Below are positions 27,413-36,973 of a DNA stretch of 64,000 nucleotides, in pieces; within the stretch, counting starts at the first letter, position 1, and the number at the start of each line of letters is the position of its first letter. Origin of the DNA: Rhizobiales bacterium Ga0077537 (GTDB taxonomy: Bacteria; Pseudomonadota; Alphaproteobacteria; Rhizobiales; Hyphomicrobiaceae). The stretch is from assembly GCA_001464955.1 (NCBI GenBank), contig LNEM01000030.1, positions 682,001 through 746,000 on the forward strand, written 5' to 3'. Position numbers and translations under genes: made by a program. The notes beneath the pieces are model-generated. The model was not told the origin of the DNA, made no database searches, and saw only the letters and a program-made list of their open reading frames with translations.

Positions 27413-27440
27413 ACGGGCCGGCGATGGCTCGCCGACCCGT
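27413..27440 (-). terminator. Terminator-like stem after acnA
   Basis: A 12-bp stem (27413-27424 with 27429-27440, one wobble) around a 4-base loop lies 31 bases after the acnA stop on the minus strand. What follows is only moderately T-rich, so it is a probable but imperfect intrinsic terminator or 3' end stabiliser. Confidence 0.55.
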
Positions 27441-27471
27441 TCGATGCGCAATCCTCGATCGGAGAGCCCGA

Positions 27472-30165
27472 TCAGGCCGCCGCCGCCAGATTCCGCAGCA
27501 CGTACTGCAGGATCCCGCCGTGGCGGTAGTAGCTCATCTCATCCTCGGTATCGATCCTGCACAAGGTCGTGATCTGTCGCGTGGTGCCGTCGGCGTAGGT
27601 GACGTCGACGATCACGTCCTGCCTCGGCTTGAGGTCCGCGAGCCCGTCGATATTGATCACTTCGCCGCCCTTCAGATCGACGTCGGCAAGCGACATGCCG
27701 TCCTTGAAGACCAACGGCAGCACACCCATGCCAACGAGGTTCGAGCGATGGATACGCTCGAACGACTGCGCGATCACCGCCCTCACGCCCAGGAGACGAG
27801 TGCCCTTCGCGGCCCAGTCACGGCTCGAGCCCGTGCCATACTCGCGACCCGCGAAGATGACGAGCGGGATGCCCTCCTCCTTGTACTTCATGGCGGCATC
27901 GAAGATCGACAACGGCTCGCCGGTCGGGATGTGGAAGGTGTTGCCGCCTTCCTGCCCGCCCATCATGAGGTTCTTGATGCGGATGTTGGCGAATGTGCCC
28001 CGCATCATGACGTTGTGGTTGCCGCGCCGCGCACCGTAGGAGTTGAAGTCGGCCGGCCGGACCTGACGCTCGATCAGGTACGTTCCAGCCGGGCCGTCGC
28101 GCTTGATCGAGCCGGCCGGCGAGATGTGGTCCGTGGTGATCGAGTCGCCGAACATTCCGAGCACGCGCGCGTTGACGACGTCCTCGATCGGCGCCGGCTC
28201 CATGGTCATGCCCTCGAAGTAGGGCGGGTTGGCGACGTAGGTGGAGCCCGTGTTCCAGACGTAGGTCAGGCTCGCGCGCGCCTTGCCCATCGCCTGCCAC
28301 TGCTCGTCACCCTTGAACACGTCGCTGTAGCGCTTGGCGAACGTGTCGGGAGTGACGTTGGCGCGGATCATTTCGGCGATCTCTGCCGACGATGGCCAGA
28401 TGTCCTTCAGGTAGACGTCCTGGCCATCGGTGTCCTTGCCGAGCGGCTCCTTGGTGAGATCGAGGTTCATGGTGCCGGCGATGGCGTAGGCGACCACGAG
28501 CGGCGGCGAGGCGAGGTAGTTCGCCTTGACCTCGGCATGCACGCGGCCTTCGAAGTTCCGGTTGCCTGAAAGCACCGCGGCGGCCACGAGGTTGCCGTCG
28601 GAGATCGCTTTCGAGACGTGCTCCGGCAGCGGGCCCGAGTTACCGATGCAGACCGTGCATCCGTAGCCCGTCAGGTTGAAGCCCATCGCGTCGAGATCGG
28701 TCGTGAGCCCCGCCTTGTCGAGATAGTCGGTGACCACCTGCGAGCCCGGCGCGAACGACGTCTTGACCCAGGGCTTGACGCTGAGGCCCTTGGCGCGTGC
28801 GTTGCGGGCGACGAGACCGGCGGCGATCAGCACCGACGGGTTCGACGTGTTGGTGCACGACGTGATGGCCGCGATGACGACGTCGCCGTCCCCGAGCTGG
28901 TAGTCCTTGCCCTCGACCGGCACCTTGCGTCCGGGTTGCGCGCCCTTGACGATCTCCGGCGCGGACTTCGCAAAGCCGACCTTGGCGTCCGAGAGCAGCA
29001 CCCGATCCTGGGGCCGCTTGGGACCGGCGAGCGACGGCTCGACGGTCGAGATGTCGAGCTCGAGCACGTCGGTGAAGACCGGTTCGTGGCCGGCTTCCCG
29101 CCACATGCCCTGCGCCTTCGAATAGGCCTCGACGAGTGCGACGCGATCGGCGGCGCGCCCCGTGGCCCTGAGGAACTTGATGGTGTCGCCGTCGACGGGG
29201 AAGAAACCGCACGTGGCGCCGTACTCGGGAGCCATGTTGGCGATCGTCGCCCGGTCCTCGAGGCTCAGGTGATCGAGGCCGTCACCGAAGAACTCGACGA
29301 ACTTCTCCACCACGCCGCGCTTGCGCAGCATCTGCGTGCACGTGAGCACGAGATCCGTCGCCGTGATGCCTTCCTTGAGGCGGCCTTTGAGGCGGAACCC
29401 GATCACTTCGGGAATGACCATGGCCACCGGCTGGCCGAGCATTGCGGCTTCGGCCTCGATGCCGCCGACGCCCCAGCCGAGCACTGCGAGGCCGTTCACC
29501 ATCGTCGTGTGGCTGTCGGTGCCGATGCACGTATCGGGGAACGCCTGCTCGACTTTGCCGACCTGGCGCGTCCAGACGGTCTGCGCCAGATACTCGAGGT
29601 TGACCTGATGGCAGATGCCGGTGCCGGGGGGGACGACCTTGAAGTTGTTGAAGGCTGATCCGCCCCAGCGGAGGAACTCGTAGCGCTCCTTGTTGCGCTC
29701 GTATTCGATGTCGACGTTCTTCTTGAACGCGTCGGCGGTGCCGAAGTGGTCGACCTGAACGGAATGGTCGATCACGAGGTCGACCGGGACCAGCGGGTTG
29801 ATCTTGGCGGGATCGCCACCCATCGCCCGCATCGCGTCACGCATGGCGGCGAGATCGACGACGCAAGGAACGCCGGTGAAGTCCTGCAGCAGCACGCGTG
29901 CCGGCCGGTAGGCGATCTCGGCCTTCGATGTCCGGGTCTCGAGCCATTTCGCCATGGCGCGGATGTCATCGGCCTTGACCGATCGGCCATCCTCGAAGCG
30001 GAGCAGGTTCTCGAGCAGAACCTTGAGCGAGTAGGGCAGCCTTGATATGCCGGTGAGCCCGTTCTTCTCGGCGTCCGGAAGCGAGAAGTACTCGTAGGTT
30101 TTCGAGCCGACGGTGAGTGTCTTGCGGCATTTGAAAGAATCAAGTGACGTTGGGGTGAGGCTCAT
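27472..30165 (-). CDS. acnA: Aconitate hydratase AcnA
   Basis: 897 residues, the AcnA/IRP1 branch of aconitases (E. coli AcnA is 891). It interconverts citrate and isocitrate in the TCA cycle. The [4Fe-4S] cysteines lie in TSCTNTSNP and [12 protein letters not shown]; the N-terminal [18 protein letters not shown] and [20 protein letters not shown] segments and the C-terminal [14 protein letters not shown] swivel-domain motif are all intact. The ATG at 30165 gives the conserved start. It is divergent from ccmA. Confidence 0.97.
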   Translation of the reverse strand: MSLTPTSLDSFKCRKTLTVGSKTYEYFSLPDAEKNGLTGISRLPYSLKVLLENLLRFEDGRSVKADDIRAMAKWLETRTSKAEIAYRPARVLLQDFTGVPCVVDLAAMRDAMRAMGGDPAKINPLVPVDLVIDHSVQVDHFGTADAFKKNVDIEYERNKERYEFLRWGGSAFNNFKVVPPGTGICHQVNLEYLAQTVWTRQVGKVEQAFPDTCIGTDSHTTMVNGLAVLGWGVGGIEAEAAMLGQPVAMVIPEVIGFRLKGRLKEGITATDLVLTCTQMLRKRGVVEKFVEFFGDGLDHLSLEDRATIANMAPEYGATCGFFPVDGDTIKFLRATGRAADRVALVEAYSKAQGMWREAGHEPVFTDVLELDISTVEPSLAGPKRPQDRVLLSDAKVGFAKSAPEIVKGAQPGRKVPVEGKDYQLGDGDVVIAAITSCTNTSNPSVLIAAGLVARNARAKGLSVKPWVKTSFAPGSQVVTDYLDKAGLTTDLDAMGFNLTGYGCTVCIGNSGPLPEHVSKAISDGNLVAAAVLSGNRNFEGRVHAEVKANYLASPPLVVAYAIAGTMNLDLTKEPLGKDTDGQDVYLKDIWPSSAEIAEMIRANVTPDTFAKRYSDVFKGDEQWQAMGKARASLTYVWNTGSTYVANPPYFEGMTMEPAPIEDVVNARVLGMFGDSITTDHISPAGSIKRDGPAGTYLIERQVRPADFNSYGARRGNHNVMMRGTFANIRIKNLMMGGQEGGNTFHIPTGEPLSIFDAAMKYKEEGIPLVIFAGREYGTGSSRDWAAKGTRLLGVRAVIAQSFERIHRSNLVGMGVLPLVFKDGMSLADVDLKGGEVINIDGLADLKPRQDVIVDVTYADGTTRQITTLCRIDTEDEMSYYRHGGILQYVLRNLAAAA

Positions 30166-30343
30166 GCGCAGCGGTCTCCTCGAAGCCGTGATGCCACCCG
30201 GGCACGCGAGTGCACGGCATAGGGCCCGCCGCATTCGGCTGGCCTCCGGGCTCAATCCGGCCTTATAAGGCCCGGAACCCGCTGTCGCCAAGGGGTAAGG
30301 GCGTGCTTCGGCTCGGCCAGAACATGCGAGTCCCGACTTTCCC

Positions 30344-31000
30344 ATGACCGCGCCCACGGCTCTCAAGCTCGATCGCCTGACCGTCATGCGCGGAGACCGC
30401 GTTGTTCTGCGGGACCTGTCGTTCGAGGTCCAGGCAGGCGAAGCCGTCGTGCTGACCGGTCCCAACGGCGCCGGCAAGACGACCGTATTGCGGACGATCG
30501 CCGGCCTCCTGGCGCCCGCCGCCGGCACGGTCCGGCTGCTACGGGAGGCGGGCGAAACCGATGCCACGGTCGGTGAGCAGTGCCATTTCCTCGGCCATTT
30601 GAACGGGATTCGTCCGGCCCTGACGGTCCGCGAGAACGCGGCCTTCTGGTCGGATGTCCTCGGAGGCTCCCCCGACCGGATGGACAACGCGCTTGATGTG
30701 CTGCGTCTCGCCGATCTGGCGGGTATCCAGGCGAGCTACCTGTCCGCCGGCCAGAAACGCCGCCTCGGTTTGGTGCGCCTCCTGCTGGCGGATCGCCCGG
30801 TCTGGCTGCTCGACGAGCCGGCCGTATCGCTCGATGTGGCAAGTCGCGAAGTGCTTGCGGGCGCGGTGAACGCATTCCGCCGGCGCGGCGGCATCGTCGT
30901 CGCGACGACACATCAGCCGCTCGGCTTCGAGCACGAGCGGGAGGTCCGGCTCGAGCCCACTGGCCGCCACGCGATCGAAGCGGAGGACCAGCTTCTGTGA
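30344..31000 (+). CDS. ccmA: Heme exporter ATP-binding protein CcmA
   Basis: 218 residues, ABC ATPase of the CcmABCD complex that handles heme chaperoning for c-type cytochrome maturation. Walker [14 protein letters not shown], signature [16 protein letters not shown], Walker [13 protein letters not shown] and the switch histidine (ATTHQPLG) are all visible. The stop overlaps the ccmB start by four bases. Confidence 0.95.
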   Translation: MTAPTALKLDRLTVMRGDRVVLRDLSFEVQAGEAVVLTGPNGAGKTTVLRTIAGLLAPAAGTVRLLREAGETDATVGEQCHFLGHLNGIRPALTVRENAAFWSDVLGGSPDRMDNALDVLRLADLAGIQASYLSAGQKRRLGLVRLLLADRPVWLLDEPAVSLDVASREVLAGAVNAFRRRGGIVVATTHQPLGFEHEREVRLEPTGRHAIEAEDQLL

Positions 31001-31665
31001 GCGCGTTCCTGACCATCCTCCGCCGCGATCTCCGGCTCGCATTCCGCGAAGGCGGCGCATTGGGGACGGCGCTCGGCTTCAATCTCGTGGTCGTCTCGAT
31101 GCTGCCGCTGAGCCTCGGTCCGGACCTCAACCTGCTGACCCGGATCGCGCCGGGCGTGCTCTGGGTCGCGCTGCTGCTTTCGGCCCTGCTGTCGCTGCCG
31201 CGCCTGTTCGAGGCCGATCACGAGGATGGCGTGCTCGAGGTGCTGGCCACGGCGCCGCTGCCGCTCGAGATGACGGTGGTGGCCAAGGCGCTCGCCCACT
31301 GGCTGTCGACGGGCGTCCCGCTGACGCTGCTCGCGCCGTTGCTCGGTCTGATGCTCAACATGGAGCTCTCGGCCTATCCGGCGCTGATCGCGACCATGCT
31401 GCTGGGCACTCCGGCGATCAGTTTTATCGGTGCGATCGGCGCGGCTCTGACGCTGCGGAGCCGGCGCGGCGGCCTGCTCATCGCGCTGCTGGTCCTGCCG
31501 CTCTACATTCCGACCTTGATCTTCGGGATTTCGGCGCTCGATGCGAGCAGCCTCGCGGACGGCAACGTGTCGGCCTCGACGATGATCCTGGCGGCCATCA
31601 CGCTGGCGAGCACGGTCCTGGCGCCGCTGGCGGCAGCAGCGGCCCTGCGCATGCAGGTCGGCTGA
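30997..31665 (+). CDS. ccmB: Heme exporter protein CcmB
   Basis: 222 residues with about six transmembrane helices; the membrane partner of CcmA. The LRRDLRLAFREGGALGTAL start, the LPRLFEADHEDGVLEVL cytoplasmic loop and the GTPAISFIGAIGAALTL helix are family markers. The GTG start at 30997 is fixed by the GTGA overlap with ccmA. Unusually, no ccmC follows: a convergent sensor kinase gene ends 25 bases later. Confidence 0.95.
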   Translation: MSAFLTILRRDLRLAFREGGALGTALGFNLVVVSMLPLSLGPDLNLLTRIAPGVLWVALLLSALLSLPRLFEADHEDGVLEVLATAPLPLEMTVVAKALAHWLSTGVPLTLLAPLLGLMLNMELSAYPALIATMLLGTPAISFIGAIGAALTLRSRRGGLLIALLVLPLYIPTLIFGISALDASSLADGNVSASTMILAAITLASTVLAPLAAAAALRMQVG

Positions 31666-31668
31666 TCC

Positions 31669-31684
31669 GCTTCCGGCCCGAAGC
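31669..31684. terminator. Short hairpin between convergent ccmB and kinase gene
   Basis: GCTTC (31669-31673) pairs with GAAGC (31680-31684) around a 6-base loop in the 25-base gap between two convergent genes. On the plus strand CGACCTTT follows. A weak bidirectional terminator is possible. Confidence 0.35.
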
Positions 31685-31690
31685 CGACCT

Positions 31691-33118
31691 TTAGCCGACG
31701 GGGCGCGGCGGCACCGGGCGCGCGATGAGGCTGCGTCCGCCGGCCGTACCATCGCGGAAGTCGAACGTGGCTCGCGTCCAGGTCACGCGCACGACGGCGC
31801 CCCTCTCGGGCGTCTCTCGGTTGGCGAGGGAGACCTTGGCCCCGGAGCGCTCCAGCAGCGTCTTGGCGATGAAGAAGCCGAGGCCAAGCCCCGAGGCTTC
31901 GCTGCCGGATCGCCCGAGGCGCTGTCCGCTCTGGCGCGTCGTCACATAGGGCTCGCCGAGCGTGTCGATGATGTCGGGCGAGAAGCCGGGACCATCGTCG
32001 GCGACTGTGACCTCGACCTCCCGGTCGGTCCACGACGCGGTGATCGTGACCTGGTCGCGGGCGAAGTCGACCGCATTCTCGATCAGGTTGCCGAGCCCGT
32101 AGATGACGCCGGGACGTCGCTCGCCGATCGGCTCTTCGGCGGTCGCGGGATCGGCGTCGGTTGCCGGCGCGGCGGCGATCTCGATCTTGATCTTGGTCCT
32201 GCTGTAGGGATCGGAGGCCTCTTGGAGCAGCTGCGTCACGGGCAGGCTCACGTGATGCGGGTCCTGTTCGCTCGGGCTGCGCGTCAGTTTCCGCAGGATC
32301 TCGCGGCACCGCTCGGCCTGGGTCCTGAGGAGCACGATGTCCTCTTGCAGTGGCGGCCATTCCGAAGCGCTCCGTTCCAGCTCCTTCGTCACGAGGGCAA
32401 TGGTCGCGAGCGGCGTTCCGAGTTCGTGCGCGGCCGCCGCCGCGAGGCCGTCGAGGGCATGCAGCCGCTGCTCGCGCGCCAGGATGTGCTCGGTGGCGGC
32501 CAGCGCGTCCGACATGAGCCGCGATTCCTTCGACAGCCGGCCCGCATAGAGCGCGAGAAACGTCATGCCGGCCGCGATCGATGCGAAAACGCCGAGCTTG
32601 TAGAGGATCGGCAGTTCGATCGGCGAACCGGCGGCCCACGGCATCGGATAGTGCCAGACGACGAGAAGAGCCGCCGCGACCAGCGCCAGCGCTCCGAGAA
32701 TGATGGTGTTGCGGGCGGGTAGTGTCGCAGCCGAGACCGTGACCGGCGCGACCAGCAGGAACGCGAACGGGTTCTGCAACCCACCCGTGAAGAAGAGGAG
32801 CGCGGCCAGTTCGAGCACATCGTAGGCGAGCAGCACCGTGGCGAACGACTGGTTGAGCCTGTGTCGCGCCGGATAGCGAATGCGCAGGAAGACGTTGAGC
32901 CACGCCGACAGCGAGATCAGCGCGAGACACCAACCGATGGGAAACTCGTAGCCGAGCCCCCAATAGACGCCGGCAACCGTGACGAGCTGCCCGCCGACGC
33001 CGAACCAGCGGAGCCGGATGATCGTCTGCATCCGCAGTCGGCTGGCCTCGCCGCCGATCTGCGTCCATTCGTTGTGGTGGGGATCGCGCGCGCGCGCGCT
33101 CGCTGAGCCGGTCGGCAT
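31691..33118 (-). CDS. regB: Redox sensor histidine kinase, RegB/PrrB/ActS family
   Basis: About 475 residues. Six hydrophobic helices fill residues about 35-195. The quinone-sensing loop GGLQNPF is at 112-118. The H-box AAAAHELGTPLATI has phospho-acceptor His231, and the redox-active cysteine that lies 40 residues after it in Rhodobacter RegB is present here as Cys271 (ERCREIL). N, G1 and G2 boxes of the ATPase follow (NLIENAVDFA, DDGPGFS, GLGLGFF). It should sense quinone and thiol redox state and phosphorylate RegA/ActR. The start at 33118 is preferred. senC is divergent; no regulator gene is adjacent. Confidence 0.88.
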   Translation of the reverse strand: MPTGSASARARDPHHNEWTQIGGEASRLRMQTIIRLRWFGVGGQLVTVAGVYWGLGYEFPIGWCLALISLSAWLNVFLRIRYPARHRLNQSFATVLLAYDVLELAALLFFTGGLQNPFAFLLVAPVTVSAATLPARNTIILGALALVAAALLVVWHYPMPWAAGSPIELPILYKLGVFASIAAGMTFLALYAGRLSKESRLMSDALAATEHILAREQRLHALDGLAAAAAHELGTPLATIALVTKELERSASEWPPLQEDIVLLRTQAERCREILRKLTRSPSEQDPHHVSLPVTQLLQEASDPYSRTKIKIEIAAAPATDADPATAEEPIGERRPGVIYGLGNLIENAVDFARDQVTITASWTDREVEVTVADDGPGFSPDIIDTLGEPYVTTRQSGQRLGRSGSEASGLGLGFFIAKTLLERSGAKVSLANRETPERGAVVRVTWTRATFDFRDGTAGGRSLIARPVPPRPVG

Positions 33119-33333
33119 GGATCTGCTTGGGTTTGCTGAGAGCTGCGACCACTTGTAGCGGACCCGAAGGGCGATGCAAGGAGCTGTGGCCAGTTCCACT
33201 TGTTCTCTGGGTCGCCACCTTCGGGCTCGACGCAGCCGGGAGCCGGTTTGATCCTGGCAGTGCCGGCGCTGGCGCTGGATCGCGGTCGGTATAGCTACTA
33301 AGTCACTCACGTCGAGAACCTTGGGCGGATTGG

Positions 33334-33936
33334 ATGCGGACCCGGTTGATAATTCTGGCGATGCTCTCGTTCGCCATCGGTGGACTGGCCGCGCTGCTGG
33401 TCTTCCCTGAAGCGCGAAACCGCCTCCTCACGCCTGCAAGAACCGTCGGCGAGGCGCTTGTCGGTGGCCCGTTCGAGCTGACGGACCAGACCGGCCGGCG
33501 CGTCACGGATGCGGACTTTCGCGGCCGCTACATGCTGGTTCTGTTCGGCTTCACGCATTGCCCGGACATCTGTCCGTCCGGTCTCCAGGTCATGGCCGCG
33601 GCGCTGGATCGGCTGGGCGACAAGGCCGAGCGCATCGTGCCCGTTTTCATCAGCGTCGACCATGAGCGCGATACGCCGGCTCACCTGGCTGAATACGTGA
33701 AGAGCTTCCACCCGCGCCTCGTCGGGCTCACGGGCTCGCCAGAGGACATCGCGAGGGCGGCGCGGACCTATCGCGTCTATATCAGGAAGGTCGTCGACGA
33801 GAAGAGCACGGCTGGCTTCACCTACGATCACTCGGCCCTAGTTTACCTCATGGGCCCGGACGGTCGCTACGTCGCTCATTTCAGTCATCTCGCCGGCCCC
33901 GATGTGATTGCCGACCGTCTGGCGAAGATGCTTTGA
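33334..33936 (+). CDS. senC: SCO1/SenC family copper protein
   Basis: 200 residues with an N-terminal membrane anchor (about 5-24) and a periplasmic thioredoxin-like domain. The copper ligands are visible: Cys76 and Cys80 in FTHCPDICPSGLQ and His166 in FTYDHSALVYL. SCO proteins deliver copper to the CuA site of cytochrome c oxidase. The gene is divergent from the RegB-type kinase, as in Rhodobacter, but regA does not follow it. Confidence 0.93.
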   Translation: MRTRLIILAMLSFAIGGLAALLVFPEARNRLLTPARTVGEALVGGPFELTDQTGRRVTDADFRGRYMLVLFGFTHCPDICPSGLQVMAAALDRLGDKAERIVPVFISVDHERDTPAHLAEYVKSFHPRLVGLTGSPEDIARAARTYRVYIRKVVDEKSTAGFTYDHSALVYLMGPDGRYVAHFSHLAGPDVIADRLAKML

Positions 33937-34082
33937 TCTGCAAGCCGCTTTCTAACCGACTCGAATCGCGTCAGCATGGCTTTGGGGAAAAGCAAAGGCG
34001 ACACGCCCCATAGCTGTGCAAAACAGGCGGTCGAGCGATCGGCTCGACGAGCGGGCATGTCCAGAGCGACGGGGGTCGGGAA

Positions 34083-35447
34083 ATGCTCTACCATCTCTAC
34101 GAGTTCGGCCACGCAGCGGTTCGGCCGGCCCGCTTTGCCGCCGATCATGCGCGGCTGCTGCTGAGCAATCCGTTCAATCCGTTCGGGCACACACACGTCG
34201 GCCGGCATGCGGCGGCGGCCCTCGAGGTGTTCGAAAGAACGACCCGCCGCTACGACAAGCCGTCCTTCGGGTTGACGAGGACGACCGTCGACGGGTGCCC
34301 GGTGGGCGTCTCGGAGGAGGTCGTCTGGAGCCACCCCTTCTGCCGCCTCGTGCACTTCCGCCGCGACGTCAGTGCCGAGCGCCGCCAGCGCGATCCTCGC
34401 CTGCTGCTCGTGGCGCCGATGTCCGGCCACTACGCGACGCTGCTGCGCGGAACGGTCGAGGCCTTCCTGCCCGATCACGACGTCTACATCACGGACTGGC
34501 AGGACGCGCGGACGGTGCCGGTCGAGGCCGGCGCCTTCGATCTGGATTCCTATATCGACGTGATGCGCGCGGTCTTCCGTCACTTTCGCGGCGACGTGCA
34601 CGTCTTCGCCGTTTGCCAGCCGTCGGTCCCCGTCCTGGCCGCGACGGCCTTGATGGAGGCTGATGACGATCCGTCGGTCCCCCAGTCGCTGATCATGGCC
34701 GGCGGCCCGATCGACACCCGCGTGTCGCCGACCGTCGTCAACACGCTTGCGGAACGCCGGGGCGTGGACTGGTTCCGCCGCAACGTGATCACGACGGTGC
34801 CGTGGCCCAACGCCGGCCATGCGCGGAAGGTCTATCCAGGCTTCCTGCAATTGACCGGGTTCATGACCATGAACCTCGATCGCCATGTGACCGCGCACCG
34901 GCAATTGTTCGAACACCTCGTCGGAGGCGACGGTGACAGCGCCGAGAAGCACCGCGAGTTCTACGACGAGTATCTCGCCGTCATGGATCTGACCGCCGAG
35001 TTCTTCCTCCAGACGGTCGACGCCGTGTTCGTCAACCATCGGCTGCCCAAGGGCGAGTTGCGGCACGGCAATCGCCGCGTCGACCCCTCGCGCATCCGCC
35101 GCGTGGCGCTGATGACCATCGAGGGCGAAAAGGACGACATCACCGGTCTCGGCCAGTGTCGCGCGGCGCACGACCTGTGCACGGGCATCCCGGCCGACCG
35201 CAAGGTGCATTTCGAATGCCCGAGGGTCGGACACTACGGTGTTTTCAACGGGTCGCGTTTCCGCCACGAGATCGCGCCGCGTATTGCAGAGTTCACGCGC
35301 GCCCACGATGGTCGGACGGCGCGCGGCGTGATGCGGCCGCCGGTCGAACGCCGTCGGACCGGGACGGCCGAGCGCGAGCAACGCGCTGAAGTCGATGGCG
35401 CAGCCTTCACCTTCGCTCCGGTATCGTCGACGCATCATCCGGATTGA
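34083..35447 (+). CDS. phaZ: Intracellular polyhydroxyalkanoate depolymerase
   Basis: 454 residues. It degrades native PHB granules in the cytoplasm. The N-terminus MLYHLYEFGHAAVRPAR and the NPFNPFGHTHVGR segment are typical of the PhaZ1 family. The nucleophile is a cysteine in a lipase-box-like VCQPSVP (Cys178), as in Ralstonia PhaZ1, and TIEGEKDDITG and GHYGVFNGSRFR carry the catalytic Asp and His. No signal peptide, consistent with an intracellular enzyme. The final 60 residues are Arg/Glu-rich and not conserved. Confidence 0.92.
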   Translation: MLYHLYEFGHAAVRPARFAADHARLLLSNPFNPFGHTHVGRHAAAALEVFERTTRRYDKPSFGLTRTTVDGCPVGVSEEVVWSHPFCRLVHFRRDVSAERRQRDPRLLLVAPMSGHYATLLRGTVEAFLPDHDVYITDWQDARTVPVEAGAFDLDSYIDVMRAVFRHFRGDVHVFAVCQPSVPVLAATALMEADDDPSVPQSLIMAGGPIDTRVSPTVVNTLAERRGVDWFRRNVITTVPWPNAGHARKVYPGFLQLTGFMTMNLDRHVTAHRQLFEHLVGGDGDSAEKHREFYDEYLAVMDLTAEFFLQTVDAVFVNHRLPKGELRHGNRRVDPSRIRRVALMTIEGEKDDITGLGQCRAAHDLCTGIPADRKVHFECPRVGHYGVFNGSRFRHEIAPRIAEFTRAHDGRTARGVMRPPVERRRTGTAEREQRAEVDGAAFTFAPVSSTHHPD

Positions 35448-35740
35448 GTTCGGCGCTGGCTGCCCCCATTGCCGATGCGGCGAGAGGTACCGCCTCGGCG
35501 TTTCGTCGCGTGGCGGCCCCGCAACGTCAATGGCAGGATCGCATCAGCAATCCACGGAACCTGTCGCCACGCATCGCGCCGGGATGGTAATTCAGGATTG
35601 CGATTCCCGTCGCCTCGGCAGCGCCTCATTGGGCTGCATTTAGACGGGTAGCGGCCGTGGTGCCGCAAGTGAGCAGGATTTGTGCGCGAGCAGTCCGCGT
35701 CGGTCATGCGTCATCCATCAAACCCGGTCTGAGGTTCGAC

Positions 35741-36484
35741 ATGTCGCGGTCCAGCGCCAAGACACAGCCGGTGCAGCTTCTGAAGGTCGACGGCATCGAA
35801 GCGCCCGTCGAGGTCCGGCGCCATCCGACGGCACGCCGCCTGACACTGCGCGTCAGCCATTCGGCACGCTCGGTCGTCCTGACGATCCCGCGCAACATCG
35901 ATGCCCGCGAGGCCGACAGGTTTCTGGCGAAAAGCATTGAATGGGTGCGCGAGCGGCTCGAGGGTGTCCCGGAGCCGGTGCCCTTCGCTCATGGAGCATC
36001 GATCCCGCTGCGTGGCGAGATGGTCCGCGTCGAGGCAGCTGGGCGGCGCCCCGGCAAGCCGGTCGTCGAGGTGGTCGGCGCCACGACGGGAGATAGCCCG
36101 AAGGTGTTGGTGACTGGCGCAGCGGAGCACTTGCCACGCCGGCTCCGCGACTGGCTGATCGCGGAAGCGAAACGCGACCTCGACGAGAGCGTGGGGACGC
36201 ATGCTGCGCGCCTCGGACTGAAGCCGCGGCGCATCACGCTCCGCGACCAGAAGAGCCGCTGGGGATCGTGTTCGAGCGACGGCCAGCTCTCGTTCTCGTG
36301 GCGTCTCGTCCTCGCCCCGCCTCTCGTTCTCGATTATGTCGCCGCCCACGAGGTGGCCCATCTCGCCGAGATGAACCACGGCCCGCGTTTCTGGGCGCTG
36401 GTGAAGAAGACGATGCCGCGCCTGGACGAAGCCAAGGTCTGGCTGCGCATCAACGGCATGGACCTCTACAGGTACGGCGGCTGA
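35741..36484 (+). CDS. YgjP-like metallopeptidase (DUF45, M48-type)
   Basis: About 247 residues. The VRRHPTARRLTLRVSH start is followed by the zinc-binding HEVAHLAEMNHGPRFW motif (HExxH plus downstream His), and RWGSCSSDGQLSFSWRLVLAP precedes it, which is the YgjP/SprT-like DUF45 signature. Substrate is not known. The ATG at 35741 is preferred since upstream in-frame residues lack conservation features. The gene is convergent with a GNAT gene. Confidence 0.85.
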   Translation: MSRSSAKTQPVQLLKVDGIEAPVEVRRHPTARRLTLRVSHSARSVVLTIPRNIDAREADRFLAKSIEWVRERLEGVPEPVPFAHGASIPLRGEMVRVEAAGRRPGKPVVEVVGATTGDSPKVLVTGAAEHLPRRLRDWLIAEAKRDLDESVGTHAARLGLKPRRITLRDQKSRWGSCSSDGQLSFSWRLVLAPPLVLDYVAAHEVAHLAEMNHGPRFWALVKKTMPRLDEAKVWLRINGMDLYRYGG

Positions 36485-36508
36485 TCCCGGCCACCATTCT
36501 GGTTCGTT

Positions 36509-36970
36509 CTAGCGGCGGAACTGAACGTAGGGTGCCTTCTTGGCGACCCGTGCATAGAGCCTCTGCGCGGCCTCGTTGTCCTCTTCAGTGACCCAATAGG
36601 TCCGTGTCGCGCCGTGGAGGTCTGCTTCGGCATAGACGGCCTCGATCAGCGCGAGCCCCAGTCCCCGACCGCGCTGGTCGGCGGCGACGAAAAGATCCTC
36701 AAGATAGCAGTACCAGGTCTTGGACCAGCTTGACCGGTGCAGCACGATCAGCGCCAGACCGACAGGCGTGTCGGCTTCGTCCACTGCCACCAGCGAGATC
36801 ATGCCCGAGCCGGCATCGAGGACGCGGCTCCACGTGAGCGCGATGACGTCGTCCGCCACGTTCGCCCGATAGAACGCGACATAGTCGCGAAAGAGCGCCG
36901 TCCAGTTGGTTTCATCGTCGGGTCGCACCCGGCGAACATGGGGGTGGGTCATGGCGGCCTGTTCCATCAC
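36509..36970 (-). CDS. GNAT family N-acetyltransferase
   Basis: 153 residues, single GNAT domain. The acetyl-CoA-binding Q/RxxGxG/A motif is DQRGRGLGLALIEA, preceded by the YLEDLFVAA strand, and NEAAQRLYARV helps complete the fold. Substrate unknown. Several starts are possible: GTG at 36970, ATG at 36967 and ATG at 36952. It begins three bases after the mgtE stop, so the two genes are co-transcribed. Confidence 0.8.
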   Translation of the reverse strand: MMEQAAMTHPHVRRVRPDDETNWTALFRDYVAFYRANVADDVIALTWSRVLDAGSGMISLVAVDEADTPVGLALIVLHRSSWSKTWYCYLEDLFVAADQRGRGLGLALIEAVYAEADLHGATRTYWVTEEDNEAAQRLYARVAKKAPYVQFRR

Positions 36971-36973
36971 GCC

